Below are positions 1 through 12,269 of a stretch of 64,000 bases of DNA, one piece after another; the first letter of the stretch is position 1; every line of letters starts with the position of its first letter. This DNA comes from Echinometra lucunter. Lineage: Eukaryota > Echinodermata > Echinoidea > Camarodonta > Echinometridae. The stretch covers positions 25,272,642-25,336,641 of the forward strand of contig CM057167.1 of assembly GCA_029962745.1 (NCBI GenBank), in the 5' to 3' direction. Below the pieces are notes generated by a model. It saw only the letters and a program-made list of their open reading frames with translations, had not been told where the DNA came from and did no database searches. Position numbers and translations under genes: made by a program.

Positions 1-484
1 TTGATATCGCCCCCCCCCCTCCTTCATAAAATTCTTGGAATTGGAATCCCTGTCGATTGCCCTGCAATATCATGTAAATGACTGCTACACAATGCAGCGT
101 GGGCCTTTGTCGGGCATTATTTTTTAAACTTCAGATTTCAAATTTTTCTCACATCTATTACTATGACTACTGTACTCAGTCACACAAGAATTTCAAGCGG
201 CTGAGTCAAAGAATTGTTCTGATCTGTTCACATAATTGTATGTCATTGTGTCAATAAATCCTTGAAGCACCAATATAATTACTCCATTTAAAAGAGGATA
301 AAAATGGTAACCTTGAAATGTTTTGCTCTCGAGTGAAAATGTTTGTAAATCTTTTCTTATAACAGACAAACACAGTACGTGGGCATGCTGTACAATTGAC
401 ACAATAATTAAATGATACGGGTGACATGCTATGAATTATAAACATTCTGTCTGAACATGACGAAAAAGAGACTTGTCGAGACAG
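1..484. other. non-coding flank, no gene seen
   Basis: AT-rich sequence with a C run near position 10 and no supported exon. Open frames here are short and lack splice or codon support. The right edge is the 8-bp target duplication of the adjacent MITE. Confidence 0.5.
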
Positions 485-735
485 CAGGGGCGGCGCCAGG
501 GTACTTTGATGAGGGGGGGGGGTGGGCAATATGACCCATAGGTGAGTTTATTCACGTATTGAATAAAAATAGGGGTATTTTATAGTTACATGATCCAATT
601 ATCTCTGTTCCCATATCATTTTTCTTCTTTCTCCTATTTTCTTCCTTTTCTTCTCTTTTTTTCCCCTCTTTTGTGGTCATTTGAAAAATCGGGGGGGGGG
701 GGGGGCCGCCCCTGCCCCCTGTAGCGCTGCCCCTG
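485..735. mobile_element. hAT-like MITE, 251 bp, with 8-bp target site duplication
   Basis: The element begins CAGGGGCGGCGCC and ends GGCGCTGCCCCTG-like (read 720-735), giving imperfect terminal inverted repeats of the CAGGGGC(G/A)GCGC type. It is flanked on both sides by the identical octamer CGAGACAG (477-484 and 736-743). An 8-bp target duplication with CAG...CTG ends is the hallmark of hAT superfamily elements. The interior is a G17 run plus a TTTC-rich tract and codes for nothing, so it is non-autonomous. A related fragment lies near 28.8-28.9 kb. Confidence 0.8.
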
Positions 736-1387
736 CGAGACAGCTTGACGGTGAAAGGTGCGCACAAAATTTGGTTCTGTCAGAGAAAGTTTCTCCACAT
801 TGTGACGAACCTTAACCCAAAGTCCATTATTAATTTCTTAGTTCATGTAGTTTGCAGGCGCAAACCCTTATCAAACAAAAGCCTATAGTGAAGTGTCTGA
901 ACTTTAGATTACGTGTAATGTTAATCCGCTCCGGACATAACTAAAAACTGGCGAAGTTAGACTTTACCCAAGGTTTCACCATATTCACGGAATCGTGTTT
1001 AAGAGTCAAAATATAGGGCCATTGTTTTTAGATTATTAATCGCTAAGGCCTATTCGATGATAAACCTTATTTTCCTATCAAGACATAACACCATTTCAAA
1101 TATAACCTGGTAACTGGTAACCAGTTGCATTTCGTGGATCCAGCCCGGAGGTCGATCTTTGTCTGGGCCTGATGGACAAATAATGAAAGTAGAAAAAAAC
1201 TTTGAAAAAATAAAATAAAATACAGTAAAACCCCTTGGCAATCAGGTAATCGAGGAGGGGGGGGGGAGGGGAGTTGTGGGAAGGGGGCCGTATCGTCGCC
1301 TCTGAATTTTGCAACACAAATCAAGTGAATGACAGTCACAAATTTAATCCTGAAATTAACAAAGTAACCATGTGATTTATTCTTACA
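736..1387. other. non-coding, no gene seen
   Basis: No exon supported. The stretch contains an AT-rich segment and a G-run (about 1257-1268). Open frames on the minus strand cross the G-run and show no domain. Confidence 0.5.
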
Positions 1388-1751
1388 CACTTAGAATGAA
1401 AGGTTCAATTTTGCTCACTAAATGCAACACTGGCTGCACCATTTTGGGTGCAATCTTGCACCCTACATGAAAAATGTGCAAAGATGCACTCTTTTGTATT
1501 TGTTTGCACTTTTGTACTTGTCTGCACCTTTAAAGGGTGCAGACATGTTTGCATTCAAAAGGGTGCAAATTTGCACCTTCCCTAAAGGGTATACAACTCT
1601 GCACCCTTAAGGGTGCAATATTTACACCCATGATTTAGCTCACTGCACCGTTAAAGGTGCAAACCGCTTCTTTGGGTGCACAGTTGTACCGATAAAGGAG
1701 CTCTCAGTGTTGCATTTGAAGGGTGCAAAATTGAACCTTTTATTCTTAGTG
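1388..1751. mobile_element. GTGCA-rich MITE, copy 1 (about 364 bp)
   Basis: The left end reads CACTTAGAATGAAAGGTTCA and the reverse complement of the right end reads CACTAAGAATAAAAGGTTCA. The match continues for about 45 bp (both reach AAATGCAACACTG). The interior is packed with GGGTGCA/TGCACCC words in both orientations, forming local hairpins. The octamers abutting the ends (TCTTACAC and GTTTACAC) match at 6 of 8 positions, compatible with a decayed hAT-type duplication. A second copy sits at 35068-35445. No coding potential. Confidence 0.75.
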
Positions 1752-2503
1752 TTTACACTGAAAAAAACCGAAATCGATCATAAAATAATCTCACCGTTTC
1801 TAGGAAGCTTCTTGATTTATCTATTCATTTTCCACACATGTCACGATGTTTTTACGGTTTCCACGTAAAAATATGTGTTTCCGCAGCAACATTGATATTT
1901 ATCCGCGATTCAGGCTACCACTTACGCGAGCTACTTGTCGTTTCCAAAACTCTCGTTAAAATGATGCCATAAAATTTCCACACCTGTACATGCACAACTT
2001 AAATACAATTTCGCAAGAGCACAGATGAAGATTGAAATGAAGTTTGGACTCCTTAATCACACAGCATTGTGAAAGGCAGAAGTGTAATGCCTTTTTGAAA
2101 AGAGATTGTGTTTGTTTGCTCAGGGATAATTGGCTCGCGTTCGATTTATGATAACGACAAGTTTAATAAAAAAAACCCCACCGCATGTCTTGTGCCTTGT
2201 CCCGATTAAAATGATAGTCTGATTAGGTTTATGAGGCCCGATTATCGCAGCTTTTCAGCGAGAAAGTGCCTGAGGTGAAGAAGGAAATATTTCCGTTTAT
2301 ACTTCAGGAGCAGACGACAATATGATTTTTTTATTGGAAGACAGAGGGAAGGGGAAGAGAAGGAAGAAATAGAAAGAAAAGGCTACAGAACCAGAGGCAG
2401 AGGCATAAAGATGGAGAGACGAGGAAAAAAAAAGGAATTGAATGAGAGATAGACAGACAGACAAGGAGAGATAAGGCGAGAGAAAGAGAGAGAAATAGAG
2501 AGA

Positions 2504-2535
<32 letters not shown>

Positions 2536-3600
2536 ACAGGAGAGAGAGGTGTGCTATCCTGGGAGCATTTGGGTGAATTGCACTTTTGATCACCTATCAT
2601 TTGTACTTTGGCTCGATATCATACAAAGATCTCTTGCTGTGTTATATTTTTGTTTGCTCTATCCTATGAAAGGGACTAGTACTTGTATCCACTTTTGCTT
2701 CAGTTTTTTCACCTTGTACCAGACTACATGTGGGCGGATCCATCATTTATTAAAAGATAGGGCCTATTTCAAACATAAGGTCTCCTCCAACTCAAACTTC
2801 CCTGGCAAGCGAGAAGGGGAAGTCCTTAATTTTATAAGCAGCTTATTTTACTCTATTTCATTTTTAAATTATTATTATCATCTTCCTTTTATTTATCTAT
2901 TTATTTATTTTTTTATTTTTTTTATTTTTTTTTTTTTTGGGGGGGGGGGGTGTAAAGTTAAATGTATGTTCCTTCGATTTTAAGAGTTACGGGCTGGTTT
3001 CGTTCCCTCTTAAATTCCCCAGTGCCACATTACCAACCTTTTCTACCTGTATAAATATGGGTTTTTTTTAAAATTTCTTTTACTTTATTGTATTTTTGAT
3101 CGTTTCATTAGCTCTCCAAATTAAAAACGGCGACATTAGCAATAGTTACATGGCCCTGTAAGGAATATATTAAATAAGACGAGTAATTGGAAGCTTAAAT
3201 AGGTTATCGAAAGAATAATGATAGCTTAGACTTGAATATTTTTTGAAATAATCATAATGATTATGATTTATTTATTAGTCCATAAAAAATTGTTATATGT
3301 TATGTTTTATTTTTTCATACTGGAGAATACATGTAATTGGTTTGGAGTTGCTCTATATTAATCAAATTTATGCTTTCCATGATAATTTTAAAAAAAATGA
3401 ATGCATGAATGAATGAATGAATGAATGAATGAATGAATGAATGAATGCATGAATGTCTAGATGATACTCATGTACGACTCCACTGCCTAAACTTTACAAC
3501 ATGTAAAGAATATACGCCTACGTTTATTTGAAGAAGTATTTTTGATTTGAAAGGTCATCCAAAGTCAATACCTTTCAAATGAAATTTACATCAATTTTAA
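1752..3600. other. non-coding with simple repeats
   Basis: No exon supported. It holds a (GA)n tract at about 2466-2548, a T-rich tract ending in a G12 run (about 2880-2950), and a (GAAT)n tetranucleotide repeat at about 3396-3447. Longer open frames over the GA tract are simple-sequence translations. Confidence 0.6.
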
Positions 3601-3604
3601 CAAT

Positions 3605-4160
3605 TACATGTCGGTACATATCGTGGCAAAGTGTAAGCCGAGGAAGATCTTGCCAAGCAGTTATTTCAAGAATAAAACCATATCTCATCCTAGTTTTACC
3701 TCAACCTAGCTTACGTGGTTTGATGGTTATACACACCTTTTTTTGAATGAAACCCAAATATCTTTTGAATCAAACAAAATGGAAACATGACAATACATGT
3801 AATGTGGCATAGTGCAAGCCGACGGGTAGCTTGCTGAAAAACATGTCAAGCAGTTACTCCAAGGATGAAACCAGCTAGTTTTACCACAACCTAGCTTAGC
3901 GGTTTGATGGCTACGCACCTTTTCCGAATGGAATCCAAGTATCTTTCGAATCAAATATATGTTGTTATAACAATGGAAACATGACAATACTTAATTTGGT
4001 ATAGTGCAAGCTGTGGAAAAGCTTTCCGAAAAACATGCCAAGCAGTTACTTAAAGAATAAAAAGCATACATGGTACATATTCCGTGCATTCTTATTCCAC
4101 AACCTACAGCTTGGTGGTTTAATGGCTAAACACCTCTTCCGCATGGAGCCCAAATATTTT
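3605..4160. repeat. degenerate tandem repeat, three units of about 180-190 bp
   Basis: Three diverged direct copies can be aligned by eye. Each carries a GTGCAAGCCG-like word (about 3630, 3810, 4003), then GCCAAGCAGTTA-like, CCTAGCTTA-like, and GGTTTGATGGCTA..CACC-like words in the same order. The minus-strand open frame across units 2 and 3 is a by-product. It looks satellite-like, but the copy number is only three. Confidence 0.65.
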
Positions 4161-4884
4161 GACACCTCAGAGCTGCTTTTGTGAATTTTGATCTATGGGT
4201 GACCTCAGAATTCTTTAGAAAACAAATTAACCCCCGCATGAGTTGTCTGGGAAAGGCACTTTTATGCCTTTTATTTGCGAATCCCTTCAATTCAGATCTA
4301 ACAATAAACCCCCCTGAAACTACTCTACATTATCAACAAGGATGGTAGGCCTAAAGGCCTCCACACACCGGATCCGAAATTCGACAAAACGACACGACAA
4401 GACGACATGAACGACTTTTTAAAAATCGCTCTCTATGCAAATCGTATAGCATCGTGCACACTGCCACGACACCATTATCGACTGTCGTGCACGACGTTTT
4501 GAGCCGTTTCAGAAAATCGCTCTGTGAGCGATTTTTGCCAGCACGACACACGACTCTTAGGCCATTAACCAATCAGTGTGGAGGATTTGCGATGACGTCA
4601 CATTTCTCCTACTTTGTTTAATTGATGGCAAGAAACTTTCTTCTTCATGTAGACCAATCTCTATTGGATTTTACGTGTAAATAATTTTCTCGCACCGCAC
4701 AAAAACTCTCATAGAGCTACACACAAATACAGTCCAAGTTTTCATCCAGCCAGCTAGCTGCATTCAGCTAGCTGGCTGATAACAGTTCTGTCTGATTTTG
4801 TCCTGATGCTTTGGTTTGAAAGGTTGCTGGAAATTTCTCTGTGGTAAGTTTAATATAGACTGATGATATTAACTGTTGGAATCT

Positions 4885-5720
4885 CGATCTGTTATTGTTA
4901 ACGTTTGTGTTAATAACTTTTTAGTTGCTAAATAGATCTAGCCTAGGCCTAACGTTAGTGTTAGTGAACAAAATAAATCTAGATCTAACTTACTTATACT
5001 TACTTATGGATACTTATGAATGCTTCTGAACACAGGTTCAAGCCTCTATATTCAGATCCAAATTCTGACGTCTTTTTAGGTTGGCAGGATCATGACCAGG
5101 TGGGTCGGCATCGAAGTGAAACTTTACTGGTTCATTTCTCCAGAATCTATCAAGTCCGTTTTCGAAGCTGTGGACACTGGGTGCATTAACTATCGTTACT
5201 TAGTCTTAGACTATTCCATGGTTTTCTCATTCTCATAAAAAGAATTTCTACGTTTCACTGAGACTGAACTTGGGATAGTCTAGATCTAGACTATACATTT
5301 TTTTATTATGACCTCTGGTAGGCTGTTACTAGATTAACACGATTAAAGTTAAGAATTACGGTTGACTTTTAAGTTAGGTCTAACTTTAGTTTAGATCTAA
5401 CTTGGATAGGCCTAGACCTGGCTTACATCATAGTAGATCTAGATCTAGATCTACATGTTGTTAAGCTAACGTTAGGTAAGAAGTTCAGTCTGGGTTGAGA
5501 CTATTTTAGTCTTGGAGCGTTCACTGTTGACATTGTTTAGGTTAGGCCTAACAGTAACAGGGTGGAACTTAGACCTCGCTATCTCAACCTCACTTAAACT
5601 GAACTTCTTAGCTAGCCTAACATAGGGTCCGTCCAAGTTAGATCTAAAGTTAGACCTAACGTTAGATATTTGGGTTTAGAGTCTACTCCTTTGTGTGATC
5701 TCCTGCTCCTCATAACGTTA
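4885..5720. repeat. palindrome-rich TAACGTTA/TAGGCCTA/AGATCTAGA sequence
   Basis: The stretch is made largely of recurring short palindromic words: TAGGCCTAACGTTAG, TTAGATCTAA, AGATCTAGATCT, CTAACGTTAG. The same vocabulary resumes after the nested foldback at about 6118-6240, including GTTAGGGTTAG. No fixed period is visible. It is non-coding. Confidence 0.55.
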
Positions 5721-5748
5721 GAGTGGACTCTGGACTAGGGTTAGGACC

Positions 5749-6105
5749 GGGGGGGGGGGGGGCACTCACATATAGATTCTAATATGTGTGGCCTTTAAGG
5801 CCCCCTTTTCACACCTTGCCAGACGTTCCAAAGCATATCTTTTTCATTGACCAACCCGTTCCTATGGTACGCAGTTGAAATCTCTCATTCTTGGTATTGC
5901 TCGTTCTGTAAGCCAGAAAATCATTTAACAGTTAGATCCCGTTCCCAAAGGGTTCCCAAGACCCCCATTTGGATAGGGCCATTTACATGTAGAGGTCTAG
6001 TTCTTAAGCCCCTCAGTTCTTAATCTTATAAGGGTATGGTTTCATGATTTTGGGGCCACACACCCCTACCCTTTCCAAATGTGAGTGCCCCCCCCCCCCC
6101 CCCCC
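5749..6105. mobile_element. poly-G-ended foldback element, about 357 bp
   Basis: The left end is a G14 run followed by CACTCACAT and the right end is ATGTGAGTG followed by a C18 run, so the termini are inverted copies that begin with homopolymers. It interrupts the TAACGTTA-rich stretch, whose vocabulary continues on both sides. A probable relative with G-run plus ACTCACATTTTG lies at about 48846-48954. No coding potential. Confidence 0.6.
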
Positions 6106-7320
6106 GAGGGGGGGGGGCACAGGGTTAGGATTTAGGCCGTATTAGTATTACTAGGGTCTATAATAGTTAGGCGCCCTAGGGACAAGGGACGAGTAACTCT
6201 TCCCTACTAACATAACATAACGTTAGCAGTAACAGTTAGGGTTAGAGATCGGGGGAGGGGGGTTACAAAAGTACAAAATGAATTCTTTCCACCATTTATC
6301 AATCAATTTGCTAAATAAGCCTATAAACTTAAAATATACATGTAGAGCACCTGGAGTTAGCAGTGGAGTTAGCAGTGTTTATCATTTTTAGAGAAACAGA
6401 GAGGAAGGGAAGACAAGTCTGCAAAATTAGAAACATGTCCATGAGTAAGACATAGCACAACAGAACATTTTTTTTGGGGGGGGGGGGGGAGGAGGATTAT
6501 AGAGAGTCTCTGTGACTACATGTATGTTAGACAAAGTGTTCCATGGAAGTAAAACTCTGGCATTTTGAATAAATAATCAGTATTTTTCTCTTGGTATGTC
6601 ATTGTTAATTAGGAGAGTCTAACATGACTAGGCAGGGGGGGGGGGGAGGGGGGTGATTTATTTTGTTATCCTTTGTTTTGTCAACTTTCTCCCCATCTTT
6701 TGTATTGATGAAATTTTCTATTGATATGCAGTTTCCCTCTATATTTTTTGCAGCACGAGGTCTTTTACAGTAAGAATCTGTCTACAAAGGCACACTTGTA
6801 AGCCAAGATTCAAGAGGTGGCCAGCAAACCTGACACATCTGGTAATTTTTTTAAAATTTCTTACTTCTTCTTCCTTCAACTCTGAACTTATAGATTCCAG
6901 TGTTTTAGATAGGAAATGAGAAAGTGATAACCAACTTTTGACACTTTTATAGGTATATTTATACACAGCCACTAGCTACACCCCCATAAAAACAACATTC
7001 TTTTTTTTTTTTTTTTTTGTATGTGTAAATATCAAGGCAAGCACATGCATTTTCCTGTTAAGGTTGTTTTGCTACTAGATTAATTCTGTAACGATTATCA
7101 CCATTCATTCATTAATTTAATTATTCACGTTTTTTTCTTTCATTATTGACAGCAATAGTATTATTGTCATAATTAATCAAATCATTACTGTCATTTTTCT
7201 TATTTTTCATTCATTTGATTTTTTATTTTGTTTCTTGTCCTGACCAAAGAATATCCTTTTGCCAAATCTTCTTAAATAAATTGCAAAATACAGTATCCTT
7301 TTCCTTTCTTTAATTTACAG

Positions 7321-7499
7321 TAGAAGGTGCTAAATGTATCAGGAGATGAGCCATTTAAGATCAAGACTGTTCCAAGAGACGCAGCTACATGAGAAAGAAG
7401 GATGGAAAGTATGAAATTGAAGTGGTGCCAACCCCTTGGAAAAAACTTAATGATGTACCAGTGGTCTTCATTTCACGTGTATGCAACATGTGTGAGAGT
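7321..7499 (+). pseudogene. exon-like fragment in the Harbinger-type element
   Basis: A pyrimidine tract and TTTACAG precede 7321, and GAGA|GTAAGT follows, so splice signals are plausible. All three frames are interrupted, but one is open from about 7371 to the donor and reads RRSYMRKKDGKYEIEV and onward to VCNMCES. I do not recognise the family. It may be a relic of a transposon-encoded accessory protein, or chance. Confidence 0.3.
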
Positions 7500-7545
7500 A
7501 AGTTAAACTCTAAAAACAAATCAGTCAAAATGACTAGATGACTAG

Positions 7546-7694
7546 TCAGCTGGGTGCAACTGATATATCTAGTCATAAAAGTTACTACTTTCTCGTCAAA
7601 ATACTACTAGAAAATAGTCACAAATGACTGAAATATAGTAAAAAAAAAAAATAATAATAAAAAAACGACTAGTATTTTAGTTGCACCCAGCTGA
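7546..7694. mobile_element. small MITE with 16-bp perfect terminal inverted repeats
   Basis: TCAGCTGGGTGCAACT at 7546-7561 is perfectly inverted at 7679-7694 (AGTTGCACCCAGCTGA). A second, outer pair (AATCAGTCAAAA near 7519 against TTTTTGACTGATT near 7718) suggests nested or longer imperfect termini. The interior is AT-rich with CTAGT words. No coding potential. Confidence 0.6.
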
Positions 7695-8293
7695 TCCTTT
7701 TATCTATTCATTTTTGACTGATTTTTTTAAAGAGTGTATTTTCAGTTTTATTTGTAATTTACTATATAGCACAGAATGATTATTTTACCCGGCATCCCCT
7801 TTTTGGAAGCGGACTTTGTAAAGAAGTTTTTGAATATCTTATAAATCATTTGAGTTAGTTTATGGGGAAAATCATTCATATTTCAATCTCCTAAGAACTC
7901 AAAAAATATTACCTGACTATATGAAAGCTTGTCTTGGTTATGGAAAATTATTCTGATTATGAAATATATGAAAACATAACCGAATGATCATAAAGGATGG
8001 CTGATAGATACTTGCCAATTCGTGCCGCTTGGCATCATATTATTTATGTTTTTTTTTTTTTGGTTTTTTTTTTTTTGGTTTTTTTTTAAAGTAGATTTCA
8101 GGAACTATAATATGGTGTCAGAATTCACAGAATGATTTGCCTATTTCACAAGAGATATGTCCCAGCAATCCTGTACAAGTCAATTTGATAATTATTTTTG
8201 CCTGGTTTGAAAAAAAAAAAAAAACATGCAATGCTTGCTGATGGGCTGGTGTATTTGTGTCACTGTTTCATTTCTTTTCTTTTCTTTTTGTAG

Positions 8294-8487
8294 GGAGCTG
8301 TGCACATCTTCTGTGGAATGTAGAATTCGTGACCCAGTTTCAGGCTGATAGACAAAAGGGTTCTGAAGAGCTAAAGGGAGACAAAAGAAAATGCAATTCC
8401 CCCATGTCGTATGGCAGTGTGTCTTCCCCAGTCCGTCAGTATCCAACATTATCATCTGTGCCACCAACACCCATCCCATTGTCATGA
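8294..8487 (+). pseudogene. unrecognised open segment in the Harbinger-type element
   Basis: An open frame of about 64 codons follows a pyrimidine-rich tract and TTTTGTAG. It starts GSCAHLLWNVEFVTQF and ends in a Ser/Pro-rich tail before TGA at 8485. It could be the last exon of an accessory protein of the element. No domain is recognised. Confidence 0.25.
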
Positions 8488-9049
8488 TGGTTCTTACATC
8501 GGCATGCCCCTTCCACAGATCAGGAATTTAAGCAGATGATCTCAAATCAGACTTCAAAAGAGGCATTTGACTATAAAATGACATTATTTTTTTCGTTTCA
8601 GCATTCTGAATTTTACCTTGGAGTTATAAGAAAAACTTTCTACAGCGGGACAAATTTTACAACACCTGAGTCTATGAAATCATATTTCATGCCAATGTGT
8701 CACAAGTTTAATTACACGCACGAGTCCTACGGCCCACACGTTTTTTGATGTTTAATCACCTGGTTGTTATTAGTAATTAAAAATCGACTTGTTGATGTCA
8801 TGCAGGGGTCGTGAAAGCAGGGGGGGGGTGCTGGAGCCCTCCTTCACTCTCAATTCAAAAAGAAAACAAACACAAAACAAAAACACCTTGTTTCTAAATT
8901 GTAAATTGGTCATTTTAATTTACAAAACCATATAACCCCAAGATCTTCAGGCTGTCAGGAAGCTACAGCCACACTTCAAAAAACGTTCTGCGGCCCCTGT
9001 CACTGGTGTACTAAGAACAGGAACTCGAATCATTTATCAATAATACCTG

Positions 9050-9230
9050 GGATTTCTATAGCATTTTTTCCATTTTGATTAAATGTCTTTATCTTGAAAT
9101 GTGTCTTATGTATGTCAGTATACAGGTTACTTTATGTTGTATTATTTTATTCATTTATGCACCTTACTATGCCCAAAGACACATTTAGTGTATTTTATAT
9201 GACAATAAATTATCTTGAAATCTTGAAATG
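9050..9230 (+). mobile_element. possible LINE 3' tail
   Basis: An AT-rich stretch ends GACAATAAATTATCTTGAAA followed by a repeat of TCTTGAAA. Short terminal tandem repeats after an AATAAA-like word are typical of CR1/L2-type 3' ends. There is no coding sequence to confirm it. Confidence 0.35.
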
Positions 9231-10640
9231 TTACTGATATTTAATTCAAGGACTGCATATTTTTCAAGTTGCTCTTTTTTCGGAACAAAATATCCCCATA
9301 GTTTTTCAGGACTTAATTGTTAAGATCTTGCTTCCCTTGAATTTCATGCAGATAATAAAATGCCAGTAAGACAATGTATTCATTGCTCATTTGATATTGT
9401 TTGACAGTCACTTGGGTACTAATCAACCAAACAGATATTCTTCCCCTGTCTGCTCTGACCTAATCTGCTCCACAGTATAATTGTGCTTTGCTTTCCTAAT
9501 TCATTGTAGCACCACATCTATAAACTGGTTACTGGCCCTGTAATTTGTTAATTGTTCTATATTTTTTGCAGTTTGCTGAGTGAGGACTTTCATTTTTAAA
9601 TTAAATTTTCTTGTCATAGAAAAACAATATGATGTGCTTTTTGGCATAACCATTTGGCCTTGCTGTCGATTGAGTCTTGGAAGGTATATTTCGCGATGTC
9701 CAGGGGGGGGGGGGGGGATTTGGCAAGCTGTATTTTGTATAATTGCTTTGACATCATAGACCCTTTGAGGGTAAATTATTTGCACTTTAATGAAGTGTGT
9801 GTCTTTATACATCACAGTGAGTACCTAACACATACATGTCCTCTCACTGATATCATGTTTGCTTGAATAATGCATTTTGTGTGTACTCACAGCACAGGTA
9901 TTTGAAGTTTGAAGATGTGTGCAGTATTCATACTTGTCCTTGAACGATTTGAGTAGCAGTATTTAAAAAAAGGTTTTGTTCTGTGAAGAATTTTTTATTA
10001 TTTCAATTACAGTCATATTCATCATAACTGGACTCCTTTTAAATGAAGAGGGTTGTGAAATGAGAGAAATAGAGAGAGAGAGAGAGAACCTAGAAAGAGA
10101 GGGGGATATAGAGATTGGGAAATACATTTTCTCTTCTCAACCATGAGTTCATGGATTGTGCAAGTGTTGAATGGGAGTAAAGATGACGCATTAAAGTTTT
10201 ATGGAACACGAGTACTTAGCAAAGAATTTTAATGAAGGGAGTGATAGAGAGAGAGAGAGAGAGACGGAAAGGAACGGGGGGGGGGGGGAGGGAGCGACAA
10301 ATAGGGATTATCTTATCACGTACATTGTGCCCTTGTGCGATCGGGGTACAACATGATGCAATTCAAAACTTTTTAGGGAAAACTAATAAGTGATTTCCAA
10401 ATAAAAAAAATTAATTTCCTTCTTGATCTTTGCCTTTTTTTTTTTTCAAGATTTCTTGATGAGTTTCAAATGAATTCCATCACGACATTCTCATCTTCGA
10501 AAACGACACAATTTGCTGACGGGCACGTTTTTTTAGGTAATGTCGTGAGCGGTGTGCACGGATTTTTAGTCGTTTATCGTGTCGGATGTCGGATGTCGTG
10601 TCGTTTTGTCGAATGTCGGATCCGGTGTGTGGAGGCCTTA

Positions 10641-12236
10641 AGAAATGAAAGCCCCCCCCCCCCCCCTCCCGCCATCAGAGGAGTAGCGGGATGGGTGCAG
10701 AGGGGTAAACTCCCTATCCTTCTCCTCAGTCGATCAAAATTTATTTCGGTGTAGGAGAATACACAAATACACAAATGTTGTCGGTATAGACCTTGGTTAC
10801 ATTTTATTTTTAACTTTTATTTTACTTATTTTGGCATGATTTTCATTTCACTGTTTCAGGGAATTACATCTGAAAATACCGCAGACATTTACATGTCTCT
10901 TTTACCACTGGTAATTCTATTAAAAAAAAAAAAAGGTTGAAGATATTCAACTATAGGGGAAGCTTTTGTTATTTCACTGGATATTACCAGTAATATGTAC
11001 ATATCCCAGTGGATGATCTGGCATTTTCGGGGGGGGGGGGGGGGGAGGAGGGTGCCCAAGTCAGATAATGTTAACAAAACAATAAGTTTAGTCATGTAGG
11101 TCATAAAATTTACCTGGAGGAATAATGATTCTGCTGATTTACTTTAATAAAACATACAAAAAAACAAAAACAAACAAAAAAAAAAGGTTCACATACACTT
11201 TTTTGCAGGCTTGGTTGTTCCTATTTGCCAAATTGGATCCGCCAAATATATTCACTTAATCCACGTGGGTAAAACCAAACAACATGAACAAGAAAAGGTG
11301 GATTAGCATTATGTTAATGGAATCGTTTCTTCCACAATTCTGAATAGCGTCTTAACGGTATCTTTGTGGAGGCTTGATGCTATAAACTATTGAGTTTTGA
11401 TGTCTGTGTTGCATAAAAGATGTTTAGAAGGATAAATAAACAGCCAGACATAATTATAAAGGTTTTGAAATATAAGATGCTATTAATAGATAGCTATATC
11501 TGAATCCCTCCATTTCCAAAACCGACCTTGTGTCTAACATTGCAGTCTATGGGGTAATTATCATACAGACAAAAATGGTATACAAAAGATTCCCTCCTGG
11601 TACACCACCACCACCTCTCTCTCTCTCTCTCTCTCTTTCTCTTTCTATTTTTTTTTCGCTCTATATCTCGCTTTCAATTTCCTTCTCTATATTTCACATT
11701 CCCTCTCTTTCTTTCTTTCTTTCTTTTTCTAATTCACATTCACTCTCTCTCTCTCTCCCTCTGGCACATATGTTTTGTACTCTCTGTCTCCATTAAAGTC
11801 ACCCGATTAGCTTGATTTGCTCGCTGCATGCTGGATTTTTTCTAAAACTCAAATATACTCAAATATGTATAATAATGTTGGCTTCTTGCACGTCTTGTTT
11901 AGCGCTCATGGCGCTCTAACATTATTTCATGCGTATATGTAAGAAGATGTGATAATTTTCTGAAGATATCAAGAATACAATAAAATTTACGTAAGATTTA
12001 GTTATGAATAGTGGAAATTATTCGGGAATCTGGAGCGTAAAATGAAAGATAAACATATTGCATGTATTCTATTTCAATATTCATTCTCAACAATTTTTAA
12101 TAGTTTTAATCACCCTGATCAGCAGGGAATAAATGAAAAAAAAAAACAAAACTCAAGAACCCCCCCCCTCCCCCCGAATTATGATATTTGTCGGAACACG
12201 TAAAAACTACCCCATTTTTGTCTTTCTTTCTTTCTT

Positions 12237-12269
<33 letters not shown>

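Larger units (their letters stand above)
4355..10637. mobile_element. PIF/Harbinger-type DNA transposon, about 6.28 kb, degenerate or non-autonomous
   Basis: The two ends are inverted copies: the first 45 bases inward from 4355 (AGGCCTCCACACACCGGATC...) match the reverse complement of the last 45 bases before 10637 with one difference. Immediately outside both ends is TAA (4352-4354 and 10638-10640). A 3-bp TWA duplication with such ends is characteristic of PIF/Harbinger. Subterminal ACGAC/CGTGCAC words recur for about 200 bp inside each end. I cannot recognise a DDE nuclease or Myb/SANT protein inside. Two exon-like pieces (about 7321-7499 and 8294-8487) have splice-like signals but are broken or unrecognised. 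Other repeats are nested inside (5749-6105, 7546-7694, about 9050-9230). Confidence 0.75.

Noticed and set aside
6208..6250. Interstitial telomere sequence (GTTAGGGTTAG)
   Set aside because: Only about one and a half TTAGGG units, within a region already rich in GTTAG words.
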